Source of the DNA: Orbilia blumenaviensis
Taxonomy: Eukaryota > Ascomycota > Orbiliomycetes > Orbiliales > Orbiliaceae
Assembly (NCBI GenBank): GCA_036872755.1
Contig: JAVHNS010000014.1
Location: forward strand, 372,001-436,000
Length of the DNA: 64,000 bases
Direction: 5' to 3'
Shown here: piece by piece, positions 1 to 10,492 of the stretch
Numbering within the stretch: position 1 is the stretch's first letter
How the letters are laid out: each line of letters starts with the position of its first letter
Translations under genes and position numbers: made by a program
Notes under the pieces: generated by a model
Seen by the model: the letters and a program-made list of their open reading frames with translations, nothing else
Databases searched by the model: none
What the model was told of the DNA's origin: nothing

Positions 1-1125
1 GATTCAAGTTCTAAGTTTATTTTATTTTTCATATTGTATAATTTTAGACATATTAAGCTGTTTGATCTGCAGAAGGCACAACGAGACCAAGGCAGTATAA
101 GATTCGAGCTCTATTACATAGATTACCTGCAAACCAACACATGCGAACAACCCAAACTACAGCTGTGGGTGCATACACGCATTGGCCATGCGGATACGAG
201 TAAGGTCGGTACCTACCTAGGTGATTACACCACCCAAACGGCACTCCATTAAGAAAATTGTTGCCGGCCTGGATACGGATAACGACCTGTGTAGACAGTC
301 GTGAATGTGCTGGCACTATGGCATTCTGCTTTGTAATCATGAATCGACACAATATACGTACAGGTGTCCAGCTCAGGGTACGTAATTTTTAATTTGATGA
401 AAAATTACACACCCGTCTTTTTAAAGCTGGGTTACCTCTGGAAAAGAACTGTGGGAACAAGCACCTGGCCAGCACCGTGTGCACATAAAAGATACCTACG
501 CGAGTAGGTAAGCACCTATGTAGGTGTGTTTTCAAGTAAAATACGACGCAAAACCCCCTGCCCGGGGTCGGGCGCCTCGGTTCCGACTTCGGGTGCTCGT
601 TGTTCAGATTTTGGACACCTGCACGGAAGGAAAACTCAACTGCAGACTTGTGCCACATCGCTCTTCATCCCTGTTCAGATTTTGGACACCTGCATCGCCT
701 TTGGTTGTTTGGAAGGAAAACTGCGGACTCAATCCCTGTTCAGATTTTGGAGCCCTCCTCCAATCCCGAGACCCGCAAGTGGGTTGTCTCGGTCCCAGCC
801 GCCCCCAGGACCTGGACATGGACATCCTTGTTCAGATTTTGGACTCTTTGGGGAACAAACTGGTTGGTGGTTCCCAGAATGAGCGTTAATGTTGGAGACT
901 CTCAGCCTAGTCATGCAGATGTGCAGACATCGAGGTATAAGATCTTGAAGGTTCCCATTGTAATCATAGCCCCTTGGTTCTTCAGAGCATCCATAGAACT
1001 ACAAGTTCATCTTTGATACCTGTTCTGGCACTTTTGTCCACCAATATCCTGCCAATTCCCAAGGAATTTCCCACCCCACTCACGCGCTCAATAAACTGAT
1101 CAGCTTTTGATCAATCGCTCCCAAA
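1..1125. other. Left-edge intergenic region
   Basis: I see no convincing gene here. Several overlapping open frames at 524-1016 exist in all three + frames and look like chance frames in a GC-richer patch. That patch carries four copies of a GTTCAGATTTTGG motif, listed separately. A near-palindromic CCTACGCGAGTAGG stands at about 497-510. Confidence 0.5.
602..843. repeat. Four direct copies of GTTCAGATTTTGGA
   Basis: The 14-base word GTTCAGATTTTGGA, usually followed by CACCTGC or CTC, occurs at 602-615, 673-686, 738-751 and 830-843. The spacing is 71, 65 and 92 bases. A second word, GGAAGGAAAACT, follows copies 1 and 2. The spacings put the copies in different reading frames, so this is not a protein repeat. 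It is a degenerate non-coding minisatellite or an array of binding sites. Confidence 0.8.
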
Positions 1126-4100
1126 ATGCAACAGGGCCGCCCTCGTACTCAACACCAATCACGAGATACGATTCCGTGGGACAACCTAAAGGAGACGATA
1201 GAAAACCTTTATCTCCGCCGGGAGTTTACAAATAAAATGATCGTTGAGTATCTCTTAAATATGGAAAATGGGCTTTCTATTACGTATGTACATACCTACT
1301 GAGTCATATCTGTCCGCCTTAACTTTTCAAACGCGATCATAATCCACTAACGTGTAGGTCTATATACTCGGATTATAAACATTGCTAGACAAAACCAACT
1401 CGAGTATCAATTGAAAAAATGGAAAATCAGAAAGAACATGAAAAAAGAGGATTATATTTACACCCAAATAGCCATCAATAAGTCCGACCACGGCGGTTCA
1501 GCTGCAGCTCGCAGAGCTGCGCACAAAGTATACCTCAGCGGCGTGCCGCAATCCGACCGGAAGCTGAGGAAAGGGTTATGGAGACACAAGGCCCAAGAAG
1601 CGGCAAAGAATACAGGTTAGTCAATTGTCTGGACTCCTGGCCTAGCCAATACTTTCTTGACGGCATTGATTTCCATGTATTTGCCTGAGAATTTAGGAAC
1701 CTTGGTTTCTTGGTTTCCTAGGTGATTCGATTCTGCGCATGTAACTGGGTTAATATGCAACTTGCTTGAGTCCCCTGCTAATACGAGCCGCAAACTCGAC
1801 TTATGAATGAATTGGATGGGATAGATGAGAAAGAACTAACGTATCATATTTCGGACTCCCTAAAACTCAGCCTCGCAAATGCTATGGACTTCAAAGGCCC
1901 CTCTAACACCAACCAGCACGGTGCGTTGCACTTAACGTGCCATATTAGCCACATCGGGAGCCGCGCCACGGATACTCCGAACGATGAACCCAACGCGAAT
2001 ATGCCCGTTGGCAGGACGAGAGAACTTACTTTTGTCCGCGACTTTATCCGGAAAACGCTATTCATTATGGAAAACGACCTTTGGTCTGACGTAGAATGGG
2101 AGACAGCGATTTTGCGACTCCTCAAAGTCCACAAGCTCAATAGTCTTCTCAGCTCCATTATTCAGCTCCACACAAACGAGTCAGACGCGCTAGGTGATTA
2201 CTTAATACGTGCTGTCTGTTACCGATATCAGAGTGGTTATAGCGATGGGGACTTGGGTTTGCTGTTGCGATGTGGTTGCATTCCAAGCAAAGAAACAATT
2301 CTCCGTGCTTACAAGTGCCGGGATGTTTTTAAGATTCAATATTTGCTCCTGTACTCCACTATTTCGGTCTGGGACAGCCAAGACCCCTTCCAGATTGATA
2401 AAGCTGCCATAAAGGGCTATTCTGCATTTCTCGAAGCTGTCGCGTTGTCAGTTCAAAGCCAGGGTGGCATAGACGGCCCGCTTAAGGCTAATAGGTTTCT
2501 GGAGTTGCGGAACTCTGTGCACCGGCATCTAGGCAGGAGTATGGTTCTGCGATACCCAACTTTGGGTCCGAGTCGCTGGTTTGGAATGCCTCCACACGAC
2601 CCTCCGACTGCCGAATTCTTGCAGAACGCAATATTCAATAAACATGATTGTATTATTGGGATCATGTCCGAGGTCAAATCCCTAATTAAAGGAAATGATG
2701 GGTACTTACTATACGCCATTGCTAAAAAAGACGAACTTACAGTTCGATGGCTACTCGATGCTGGGGCAGATCCCAACGTATTGTCCTTCTTCTTAGGTAG
2801 CAGCGGCTTACCTGACAACAGGCGGTATTCTATTACCCCACTAGCAACAGCAATGCGCATCGGCTTGACGGATATAATTGAACGACTACTACAGGCAGGG
2901 GCGGATCCCAACCTTCCGGTGAATCTTTTACTATATAGGGATGCTATTTGCAAGAACGGGAGGATATTTGAGTTTGGCGATCGAGGATGTATCCATTCTC
3001 TGCTGGATCATCGCGACAATATCTCACCACTTGAGCTTGCAATAATAGAGAAATGTGGAAGAGACATATTAGAGCTTCTATGGGTGGCTGGGGCCCGGTT
3101 TTGCTCACCTAAGGTTGGATGGATGCTCTTGCTGGTTTACACATCTATTCGGAGCCCCGAATTTAATTTTGTAGCGTATGCTTTGCTGCATACGACGCCC
3201 AGGCCACACATGGATTCAAATCCGGTCATGCTTTCAACGGTCTCGAAGTCTTCACCTTTTCATTTTACGCGCGATAGCCCGAACCGAACGGGATTAGCGG
3301 AACTTCGACATGTCTGCTTCACGAGGGAAGGGAAGATCTGGACCTTATCAGTCGAGATATACATCCCAGCTTACATCCATTCCCCACCTATAACTATCAG
3401 CAACTCTTACAGCAGGATCGAATTTGAATCCATGATCCATTATGGCATACGCAAGTCGTTGAATTCAGACAGCGTTTGCTTGTGGGTTCTATTACATAAC
3501 CTGGTGACAATTGGAGATCGTGACACTTTTCAAGATGCATTTCAAATTCTGGAAGAGTGCCTCGCTAAACCTGAATACTATTATCCCCGCTTTAAGAGAT
3601 ATAAATACTGTCCTCAAGCTGTAGCCATCGTCGAATATATGATGGGGATTTCGGGGCCCAAGTTTTGTGGCCCATTCTTCCGAGGGTTCCTTCTACTGAA
3701 TATATTCGGATTTGCCTGGCGGGGGAAATTTGATAAATTTACTTTAAGGGGCTATGTTGAATATCTTGCTGGATTTGAAGGGACTCACCCCCGAGCAAAT
3801 ATTTCTTCGATTTATAAAACACTGTGGGGCAATAGATATGCGCCCGTCAACATCGCTACTATTTTCTATAACTTTGTGGGATTCCACAGTGAAATTTTCC
3901 GGGGGGAGTTTGATGAAAATACTTTCCAGACAGTTGACTATCTCATAGAAATAGGTTGGGATGTGGATGAGAAAGATTTCAACCACGGGAGTACAGTCTT
4001 AGCTGTTATGCTGATAGAATGTGCCCCAAGCGAAGGTACATATGCCATGGTAAAAAAACTATGTGATGCCGGGGCATCGACATGCATGCCATCCAATTAC

Positions 4101-4676
4101 AACGGGTGCGGTCTGTCTTCCGCCGTCCAAGCTCGCTGTGACGTATTCAAGTCTACTTTTGACGAGCAGTACTGCTGGGCATTACAAACAATCGAACTTT
4201 TACTTCAAGTCGAAAGAGAAAGGTGTGGTCACCAGCACAGTTTTGTCAAAGGTTTAGGAGAACGTTGCTCGAAAGGTTTGGCCTCCAGCCTACGGATTGC
4301 CGTGAATAGAGGTGACGTGAAACTAGTGGCCTTATTTATCAATGCTGGAATAGATTTCGATGAGCTTTTTACGGTTGCGGGCCGCTTGGTGGAGCCAGGG
4401 ATGCTGCTAGAAGTGGAGTTATGGATGCTGCTAGAAGTGGAGTCAGGGACGCCGCTAGAAGTGGCGGTTAAGAAGGGCCGAAAAGATATGGTCGTACTTC
4501 TACTAAAAGCAGGGGCTCATATTACAGAGAAAGCACGCCAGCACGCTTTTTCTAGACCTCATATATTAAACCTGCTATCTAGTTACGCTCTGCCCAGAAG
4601 GGCAGCCGACGGAGTGGATGTCCTACAAAGCTCACAGGTATATGGAGGATACGTTGGCGTTTCTAATTTTTACTAG
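1126..4676 (+). CDS. Clr5-domain ankyrin-repeat protein (three exons)
   Basis: Model: 1126-1283, 1389-1615, 1825-4676, giving 1078 residues. Exons 1 and 2 together encode a Clr5 domain (about residues 17-71): WDNLKETIENLYLRREF, then QNQLEYQLKKWKIRKNM across the intron. This short domain is common at the N-terminus of fungal ankyrin proteins. Splice junctions are AC|GTATGT...GCTAG|A and G|GTTAGT...GGATAG|AT, and each keeps frame; the second acceptor has a poor pyrimidine tract. The long third exon holds divergent ankyrin repeats, clearest at about residues 429-493 (WLLDAGADPN, RLLQAGADPN) and 1004-1031 (TPLEVAVKKG, VVLLLKAGA). A 24-base triplication lies inside the last repeat. If the second intron is wrong, the third exon alone could start at ATG 1803 (957 residues). 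Function is unknown; the family is typically a protein-interaction scaffold. Codon use and length suggest an intact gene. Confidence 0.75.
4401..4472 (+). repeat. In-frame 24-bp triplication inside an ankyrin repeat
   Basis: Three head-to-tail 24-base units at 4401-4424, 4425-4448 and 4449-4472 encode MLLEVELW, MLLEVESG and TPLEVAVK. The third copy matches the canonical ankyrin TPLxxAxxxG start. The first two differ mainly by C-to-T changes turning TP into ML. The unit length keeps frame. Confidence 0.9.
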
Positions 4677-5212
4677 CCTGAATTACTTCCAACGAGACCA
4701 GATAATACCGAACATTATCTAGATCTGTGTATGGAAAGCTCAGCTATGTCAGTGTGTTGGCTGTGTGGTATTTTGGAGCCCCGTTTCCGGAGGCAAGGCC
4801 CTTGTTTGTTCTGACGCAAATTTTCTTGGACGAGTTCCTCTTCGAATTTAACCACATCTTTCTGTTTCCTCCAACCTCCGCCGCAAATTTTCAGTACAAA
4901 GCCTCACTCGACACTGTTCCGATTCCATTCAGATCCGTTTTGACTGGTTCCTGGCTCTGGACCTATCTCCGATTTGAACGCCGTTCTAAAGGAACCTTAC
5001 CAAGATCTGACTAGCCTGATCTTCAGAAAACCCCAAAGACTCAACGATTTCCTCCGAATCCTTTAGTTTTTACAACACCACCATTTCCTCAACAATCATA
5101 GCTCTAATATCCTCCTTCTCGGAAGATCATATTGTCGTGATCATTTCCGTCTGTTACTCGTAGAACATCCTAACATATTCCTGCGGGAGGTTTGACCTCT
5201 ACCACCGCACGT
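4677..5212. promoter_or_regulatory. Intergenic region and CPA1 promoter
   Basis: This 536-base stretch separates the ankyrin gene stop from the attenuator uORF of CPA1, so it should contain the ankyrin 3' end and the CPA1 promoter. I saw no TGACTCA general-control site. A CCAACGAGACCAG dispersed motif occurs at 4689-4701. Confidence 0.5.
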
Positions 5213-5430
5213 ATGCGATTTTGCCCAACAACCTTTACTTCCCAGGTGAGCACCCGAGATACTTGTACGTTTTTATGTCTGGTTTGAGCGTGCGACTAAC
5301 GTTGCTCTAGGACTACATCTCAGGTATGCACCGGCTATCCTTCTAAGTTTGCTCTTCCGGTATTAGGGACACGTTATAACCCATAGAACCCCAATTGGGC
5401 CATTTATGGGCTGTTGTGTCACCTGCCTAG
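5213..5430 (+). CDS. Arginine attenuator peptide uORF of CPA1, split by introns
   Basis: An ATG at 5213 starts MRFCPTTFTSQ, then intron 5246-5310 (GTGAGC, branch GACTAAC, acceptor CTCTAG), then DYIS from 5311. The result, MRFCPTTFTSQDYIS, matches the fungal arginine attenuator peptide (Neurospora arg-2, yeast CPA1 uORF) in register, with P5, F8-T9-S10-Q11, D12 and Y13. In that family arginine stalls the ribosome at the uORF and lowers translation of the small subunit, and D12 is essential. After DYIS there are two readings. With no second intron it ends GMHRLSF and stops at 5346 (22 residues). With intron 5324-5386 it continues EPQLGHLWAVVSPA and stops at 5430, recovering the HLW of the family but four residues late. 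The N-terminal identity is strong; the C-terminal end is unsettled. Confidence 0.85.
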
Positions 5431-5624
5431 TTGGTAGGCACAGCATCATAAAGAAGGAACCAATCGCTGATGAACTACGATGATGCGTGATAGATCATAT
5501 TTGGAAGACTTGCTCACAGTAAACAAGCATCCGTTGATATTGTACCATTCTCGTTCATTTCATTTACACCATCGCTTCGATATCATAAGCCATCCTCTAA
5601 ATAAAAACCACACCTACAGCAAAA

Positions 5625-7088
5625 ATGTTGGCTACACGAATGCTCAATCAACACTCCAAATCCCTGCTCAAGGGTGCTCTTGGGAAGAGGTATCTTGCGA
5701 CAGTCACTGGGAGTTCTGGGCGGTTGATGCCAGAGATGCACCGTGGGGCTACTCCCGTTTCATACGATCGGGCTACTTTCACTATCAGGGTATGTTATAT
5801 TTGTTCTGTCATAAGCCCTACCCTAAAGCTAAACGAGTTGGTTTAGGGAGGCCCGGTCTACCATGGCAAATCATTTGGTGCCAAACAAAATATCTCCGGA
5901 GAAGCCGTCTTCTCCACTGCCCTGGTCGGCTATCCAGAGTCAATGACGGACCCTTCATATCGTGGTCAGATTCTCGTCTTTACCCAGCCCCTCATCGGCA
6001 ACTACGGTGTCCCTGGACGTGACCGTGACGAAGCTGGTCTGTTGAAGTACTTTGAGTCCCCACATATCCAAGCAGCCGGTATTGTTGTTGCAGATGCTGC
6101 CCTTCAATATTCCCACTGGACCGCAGTAGAGTCCCTTGGAGACTGGTGTGCTCGTGAGGGTGTACCTGCGATATCTGGAGTTGATACTCGAGATATTGTC
6201 ACATTCCTCCGTGAACAAGGTTCTTCACTGGCCCGTATCACCATCGGTGAAGAGTACGATGCCGATGAGGATGAGGCATTTATTGATCCTGAACAAATTA
6301 ATTTGGTTGCCAAGGTCTCCACAAAGGCACCATTCCATGTCTCCTCCACTGGAGATCTCCACGTCGCTGTTATCGACTGTGGCGTTAAGGAGAACATACT
6401 CCGATCGCTTGTTGGTCGTGGAGCTTCCGTCACATGCTTCCCATGGGACTACCCAATCCATAAGGTCGCTCACCACTTTGATGGCGTTTTCATATCTAAC
6501 GGACCCGGTGACCCGACCCACTGCGCCCCAACCGTCTACCATCTCCGAAAGTTGATGGAGTCATACACCGGCCCCATTATGGGAATTTGTCTCGGACATC
6601 AGCTCCTCGCTCTTGCTGCCGGCGCCAGGACCATTAAGCTCAAGTACGGTAATCGCGCTCACAATATCCCAGCCCTCGATCTCACCACCGGTCGATGCCA
6701 CATCACCTCCCAGAACCACGGATATGCTGTCGATGTATCGACTCTTCCAGCCGGCTGGAAACCGTACTTCATTAACTTGAACGATCAGTCGAATGAGGGA
6801 ATCATCCATGAATCCAAGCCAATCATGGGAACCCAGTTCCATCCGGAAGCAAAGGGAGGTCCATTGGATAGTAGTTTCTTGTTTGACTCGTATATCCAGC
6901 AGGTTACCGAGTTCAGGGAGAAGGGTGTCGATGGCGTCAAGAGGGAAGGAAGGCCAAATCCGCTGTTGGTCGATCTGTTGAGCAAGGAACGTGTTGGTGT
7001 TGAGCCCAAGCCCATCAAGGACACCAATAGCGGATTGGGATCTTTCGTTGGGCAAGGGTATTCGAAGCCAGTTTCTGTCCATGCTTAA
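5625..7088 (+). CDS. CPA1: Carbamoyl-phosphate synthase, arginine-specific small (glutaminase) subunit
   Basis: Exons 5625-5789 and 5847-7088 (intron GTATGT...GTTTAG) give 468 residues. The enzyme hydrolyses glutamine and passes ammonia to the large subunit for carbamoyl phosphate in arginine synthesis, in mitochondria in filamentous fungi. Residues 1 to about 40 are basic and free of acids until GSSGR, as expected for a mitochondrial presequence. The N-terminal CPSase small domain follows ([19 protein letters not shown]). The class I amidotransferase domain has the nucleophile Cys near residue 304 (GICLGHQ) and the His-Glu pair near 386 (QFHPEAKGG). The start ATG has a good context (AGCAAAAATGTTG). 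The leader carries the attenuator uORF, so arginine-regulated translation is expected. Out-of-frame ATGs at 5470, 5480 and 5483 lie between uORF and start unless a further leader intron removes them. Confidence 0.97.
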
Positions 7089-7870
7089 ATGATACCGTGG
7101 AACAGGAATTTCGGTGTATCGGCGTGATTATCCACCCTTCATAACGAAAAGTGGAATTAAAATGGCGATCTGTAGCGCCCGAATCAGCCTGATATCTGTG
7201 TAGTTTTGCTCAGTGCAATAACGCATTATGCCGCTAGTCCTACAGTATTGTTGATCGCTCTGCTTTTTACGTTTTTCTTTACTTGTTTTTAGGGCTTAAT
7301 CTTGATATTTGAGGGCGTGCTTGTGTACTACTATTGAATGCAGTTTTCATTTTTTTGGATTGAACGTTGAGTATGACCGAAATGTGGTTATATCGTGAAT
7401 AGGACTGGTGCGTTTAGTTTGCATATTTTCATGGTGTCACCATTTATACCAAGTATCTTTGATATCGACCATGGATAACAACTATAGTCCAATAAAACCC
7501 CAAGATTCACGTGCTATCGCGGATAGTCAGAACAAGTCAGCGATCATTGCGCCATGACGTGTCGTAACTATGATGAGATCAGGAGCCAGTGAAAGACTTG
7601 CCAGGCTAGTATTTAGTTGGTGTCTGCCCCGAGAACGCGGGTGGTGACTCTTTGTACGCCACCAAAACCCCATACCTAACACAGAACCGCATATATTACC
7701 CCACCACCCCTCTGCTCTCAATGCAAAGGGCGACCATATTTTTTTTCATATTCGCACGCCTTAACCAGAATATCCTCGTAATCGGCAGCCATATCTAAAC
7801 CGTATCTCGTCAATTCCATAGCGGAATTTGGGTCACCATCGAGATCTAGCCAGAGTCTAGGGATAGCACA
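7089..7870. other. Intergenic, CPA1 3' region and F-box promoter
   Basis: I see no gene or repeat. The first 300 bases are T-rich and probably hold the CPA1 3' untranslated region. Confidence 0.5.
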
Positions 7871-9187
7871 ATGACTGAGCTGGACCCTGGGACTCTGCTA
7901 CCGGAAATACATAAAATCGAGAGAACGAGGTACATCCCATCAACCTCAGCCGCAAATCTAGGTCGTAAGCGGCCCAAACGTTCTCGTCTTGTCCACAGCA
8001 GCAAAGTCACGTCCAGAATTGAAGCCGGTCGCAAGTCTCTCTCCTCAGAAAACGCAGCAGACCCGCCAATTGAGGACCAGAAGGTCGAAAAGGCAACATG
8101 TCCCCAGAATCAATCAACACCCGCGACATCTCGTTCAGCAGTTATATTCCTACCTCTTGAAATCCACGAGAAAATCCTGGAATATTTACCATATGAGGAG
8201 CATTTCGTTCTTGCGCAGGTCTGCGACGCCTGGATGGAAGTTCTGCAAATGGACAAGTTTGCTGTCAAACGCTATCGGTCACTTCGTATGGGCAAAGAAG
8301 CGGCTCAACAACGGTGGTACTGCGAACCAACTCTGTCACAGCGATATCAGAGAGCGACCACAAGCTTCTTGCTTTACGGCCAAAAGCTGTTTCTGGAGAT
8401 TTACAGAGATGAACCGGCCACGGCGACGTTGATACTTCTCGATAGGGCGGACACGCGAATACTTTCGCGAGAGGAAAGGGTTATTAAAAAACGTCGTGAT
8501 ATGGTAGCAGGCTCCTGCCAAGTCCTCCCGCAAAACTGCAAATACGTAGAGATTCACAATTTAGCTTTATTCGAACGGGATACTATCACTTTCACTGGTC
8601 AAGGTGCGGAGCCTAAAATGCAGTCGAGTAGCGGGCAAGGCATCTACTTTACAACAATATATCTCAATGCCCATGATTATTCGAGGATCAGAAACGAGGT
8701 CGAAGTTCCCAGCGTATTTTGCTCTTCAAACTTGACTCTGAAGGGACTTATGGGCGTGATCGACAGATACATCAAGAAGCAAGTTCTAGACGTTTACGGG
8801 GATGTCTGTGGATGTGTGGCTTTGTTTGAACGTTATTCGAACAGTGGAGCGTCTCAACCCCACGGAATTATGGTTAACCTGTTAGTGCTCGTGGTACGGC
8901 CGCAAGAACAACATTTATACGTCCAGAACGAACAAGGATCGTATACTGCACGATTGAAAGATCCTACTGCGGCAGAATCATTCAATTTCGGTTTCTCATC
9001 GTATGGCTTCTCGGCCCCGCCGGTCCCGTTTCGAGCGCCTAGCAAGACTAGCAAAAAGGCGATGTCAGAGATCTCGGGACATAGTCAGCTGAATGAATCC
9101 GTACATGATAAACTATTCAATGCAATTCCTGGTGAAATGTTGGATCTATCTATTTCAGCGGCTAGCCCTAATGAAACAGAGGAATGA
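7871..9187 (+). CDS. F-box protein, paralogue A
   Basis: An intronless frame of 438 residues starting at ATG 7871. Residues 1-85 are basic and low in complexity (GRKRPKRSRLVHSSK, a possible nuclear localisation signal). The F-box lies at about 91-138 with IFLPLEIHEKILEYLPYEEHF, then VCDAWMEVLQ. F-box proteins bind Skp1 and present substrates to an SCF ubiquitin ligase. Beyond the F-box a SFLLYGQKLFLEIYRDE segment (about 165-182) and a C-terminal block with GCVALFERY and VNLLVLVV (about 285-342) align by eye with the same places in the three other F-box genes of this window. It is the most divergent of the first three and has an extra C-terminal tail. Substrate unknown. Confidence 0.85.
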   Translation: MTELDPGTLLPEIHKIERTRYIPSTSAANLGRKRPKRSRLVHSSKVTSRIEAGRKSLSSENAADPPIEDQKVEKATCPQNQSTPATSRSAVIFLPLEIHEKILEYLPYEEHFVLAQVCDAWMEVLQMDKFAVKRYRSLRMGKEAAQQRWYCEPTLSQRYQRATTSFLLYGQKLFLEIYRDEPATATLILLDRADTRILSREERVIKKRRDMVAGSCQVLPQNCKYVEIHNLALFERDTITFTGQGAEPKMQSSSGQGIYFTTIYLNAHDYSRIRNEVEVPSVFCSSNLTLKGLMGVIDRYIKKQVLDVYGDVCGCVALFERYSNSGASQPHGIMVNLLVLVVRPQEQHLYVQNEQGSYTARLKDPTAAESFNFGFSSYGFSAPPVPFRAPSKTSKKAMSEISGHSQLNESVHDKLFNAIPGEMLDLSISAASPNETEE

Positions 9188-10492
9188 TTGAAATCTAGAC
9201 AATGTATCTAAATCTAGCAATTGTATACATGTAGGCTTATTTATTGTTGATTGTTCATAGTTAGAAGCTTCTATTAAGATAGAAATGTTGGTCGGAATAC
9301 GTATGCACAACATCTCGAATTTTAAATTTGACCAGACCTGGGTGTAGGCAGATCGATGGTCCGAATATGCGAATTCGCCACTAGTCACCCAATATACGCA
9401 TTCGATCTTAAACCAAAATATCAAAGCACGGGCACTGTAAATATACATATGGGCCACAAATAGTGACTCCCAACCCCATGTTTCACTATGTATATATACC
9501 TGTAGGACAAAATTATGTTTCATGCTCATGGCTTTCCTCACAAGAGGTTCAAAGGCTGTCCGGATATAACTCTCAAAGGACTAAGAAACAGGGTAGAGAG
9601 GTGGCCGAGAGAGGTTCGTATGGATGTAGTCAGTTTTGTTGCCAGATGTGCCAATCATTTTCTACGAATATGGAACGGTAGCCTATTCGAAAATGTAGGA
9701 GATCTACCCATGATCTAAGAATGAGGGGGCGTTCGCGTTCCATGAGGGCATGGACGCCTCCTGTTATGGGATAATGGGAGATTACCCAGTTTAGTTTTCG
9801 GACGTTAATTGATGATATAGGACCACGCTAGCGGTCATAGTTGGAGCATAGGGATTCGAAGGCACATGACGGTCTACTAAGTAGAGGCCCACGTATTCAA
9901 AATTCTTGGTCTAATCTAATTTTTAAGCTTAGAGGTCTTTACAAGAAGCACCCAAGCGATTTTTACAGTTTCTACTATGTTCAGGCATATAATGCATATC
10001 TTACGAAACCACATGTAAAGAACAAAATTATAGTATGTGCAGCTATAACGAGAAAATTCTGCAAGGTAGCCGAGTCTATATTATACATGGGATGGTACTG
10101 AGCTGAGACTACTATGAAAACAAGCTTGCACAGGCTTGAGGTTTGATTGCTTAAGATGCAACGAAGCACTCGCGTTGCTCACGGTCGCCACGTGGTTGGC
10201 AGTTGGTTGCTGTCTGTCGCGCCCCTCAGTCCAGGATCCACGACATCATCGTCATTCAAGAGCAGAGGCTTACCAGAAATTATACCTGAAATTCAATTAG
10301 GAAAACCTCACCATCAAAACCATTTCTACCTGGGGATGCCGATACGCGTGGACACGACCCCCAGCCGGCATCTCTGCATCTCCTAGGCCTAGCGATGCCA
10401 CCTCGGATTCTCGCCTCCCACCCCAGTAGTTGTGCTACCTACTTACCTTGCCCAGTTTATGCGGCCTAGTTAAAGAATCCTGGGACCAAACC
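9188..10492. other. Intergenic between F-box paralogues A and B
   Basis: No intact gene. The frame at 9841-10101 lacks a usable ATG and is listed separately as a possible fragment. The rest is AT-rich with no clear repeat. Confidence 0.5.
9841..10101 (+). pseudogene. Open frame fragment, vaguely IS110-transposase-like
   Basis: An 86-codon open frame with no in-frame ATG until near its end. The C-terminal part (TKPHVKNKIIVCAAITRKF then CKVAESILYMG) resembles the K-P-x-K-x-A-x-x-A-x-x-RK pattern near the end of IS110/IS116 transposases. The match is by eye and short. It may equally be chance in an AT-rich gap. Confidence 0.2.

Noticed and set aside
524..1016. Three overlapping + strand open frames
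   Set aside because: All three phases and the minus strand are open, as expected from a GC-rich patch; the repeated motif falls in different frames, so it does not support coding.
5480..6022. 180-codon frame overlapping the CPA1 start
   Set aside because: It is a shadow in another phase over a gene whose own frame encodes a clear CPSase small subunit.
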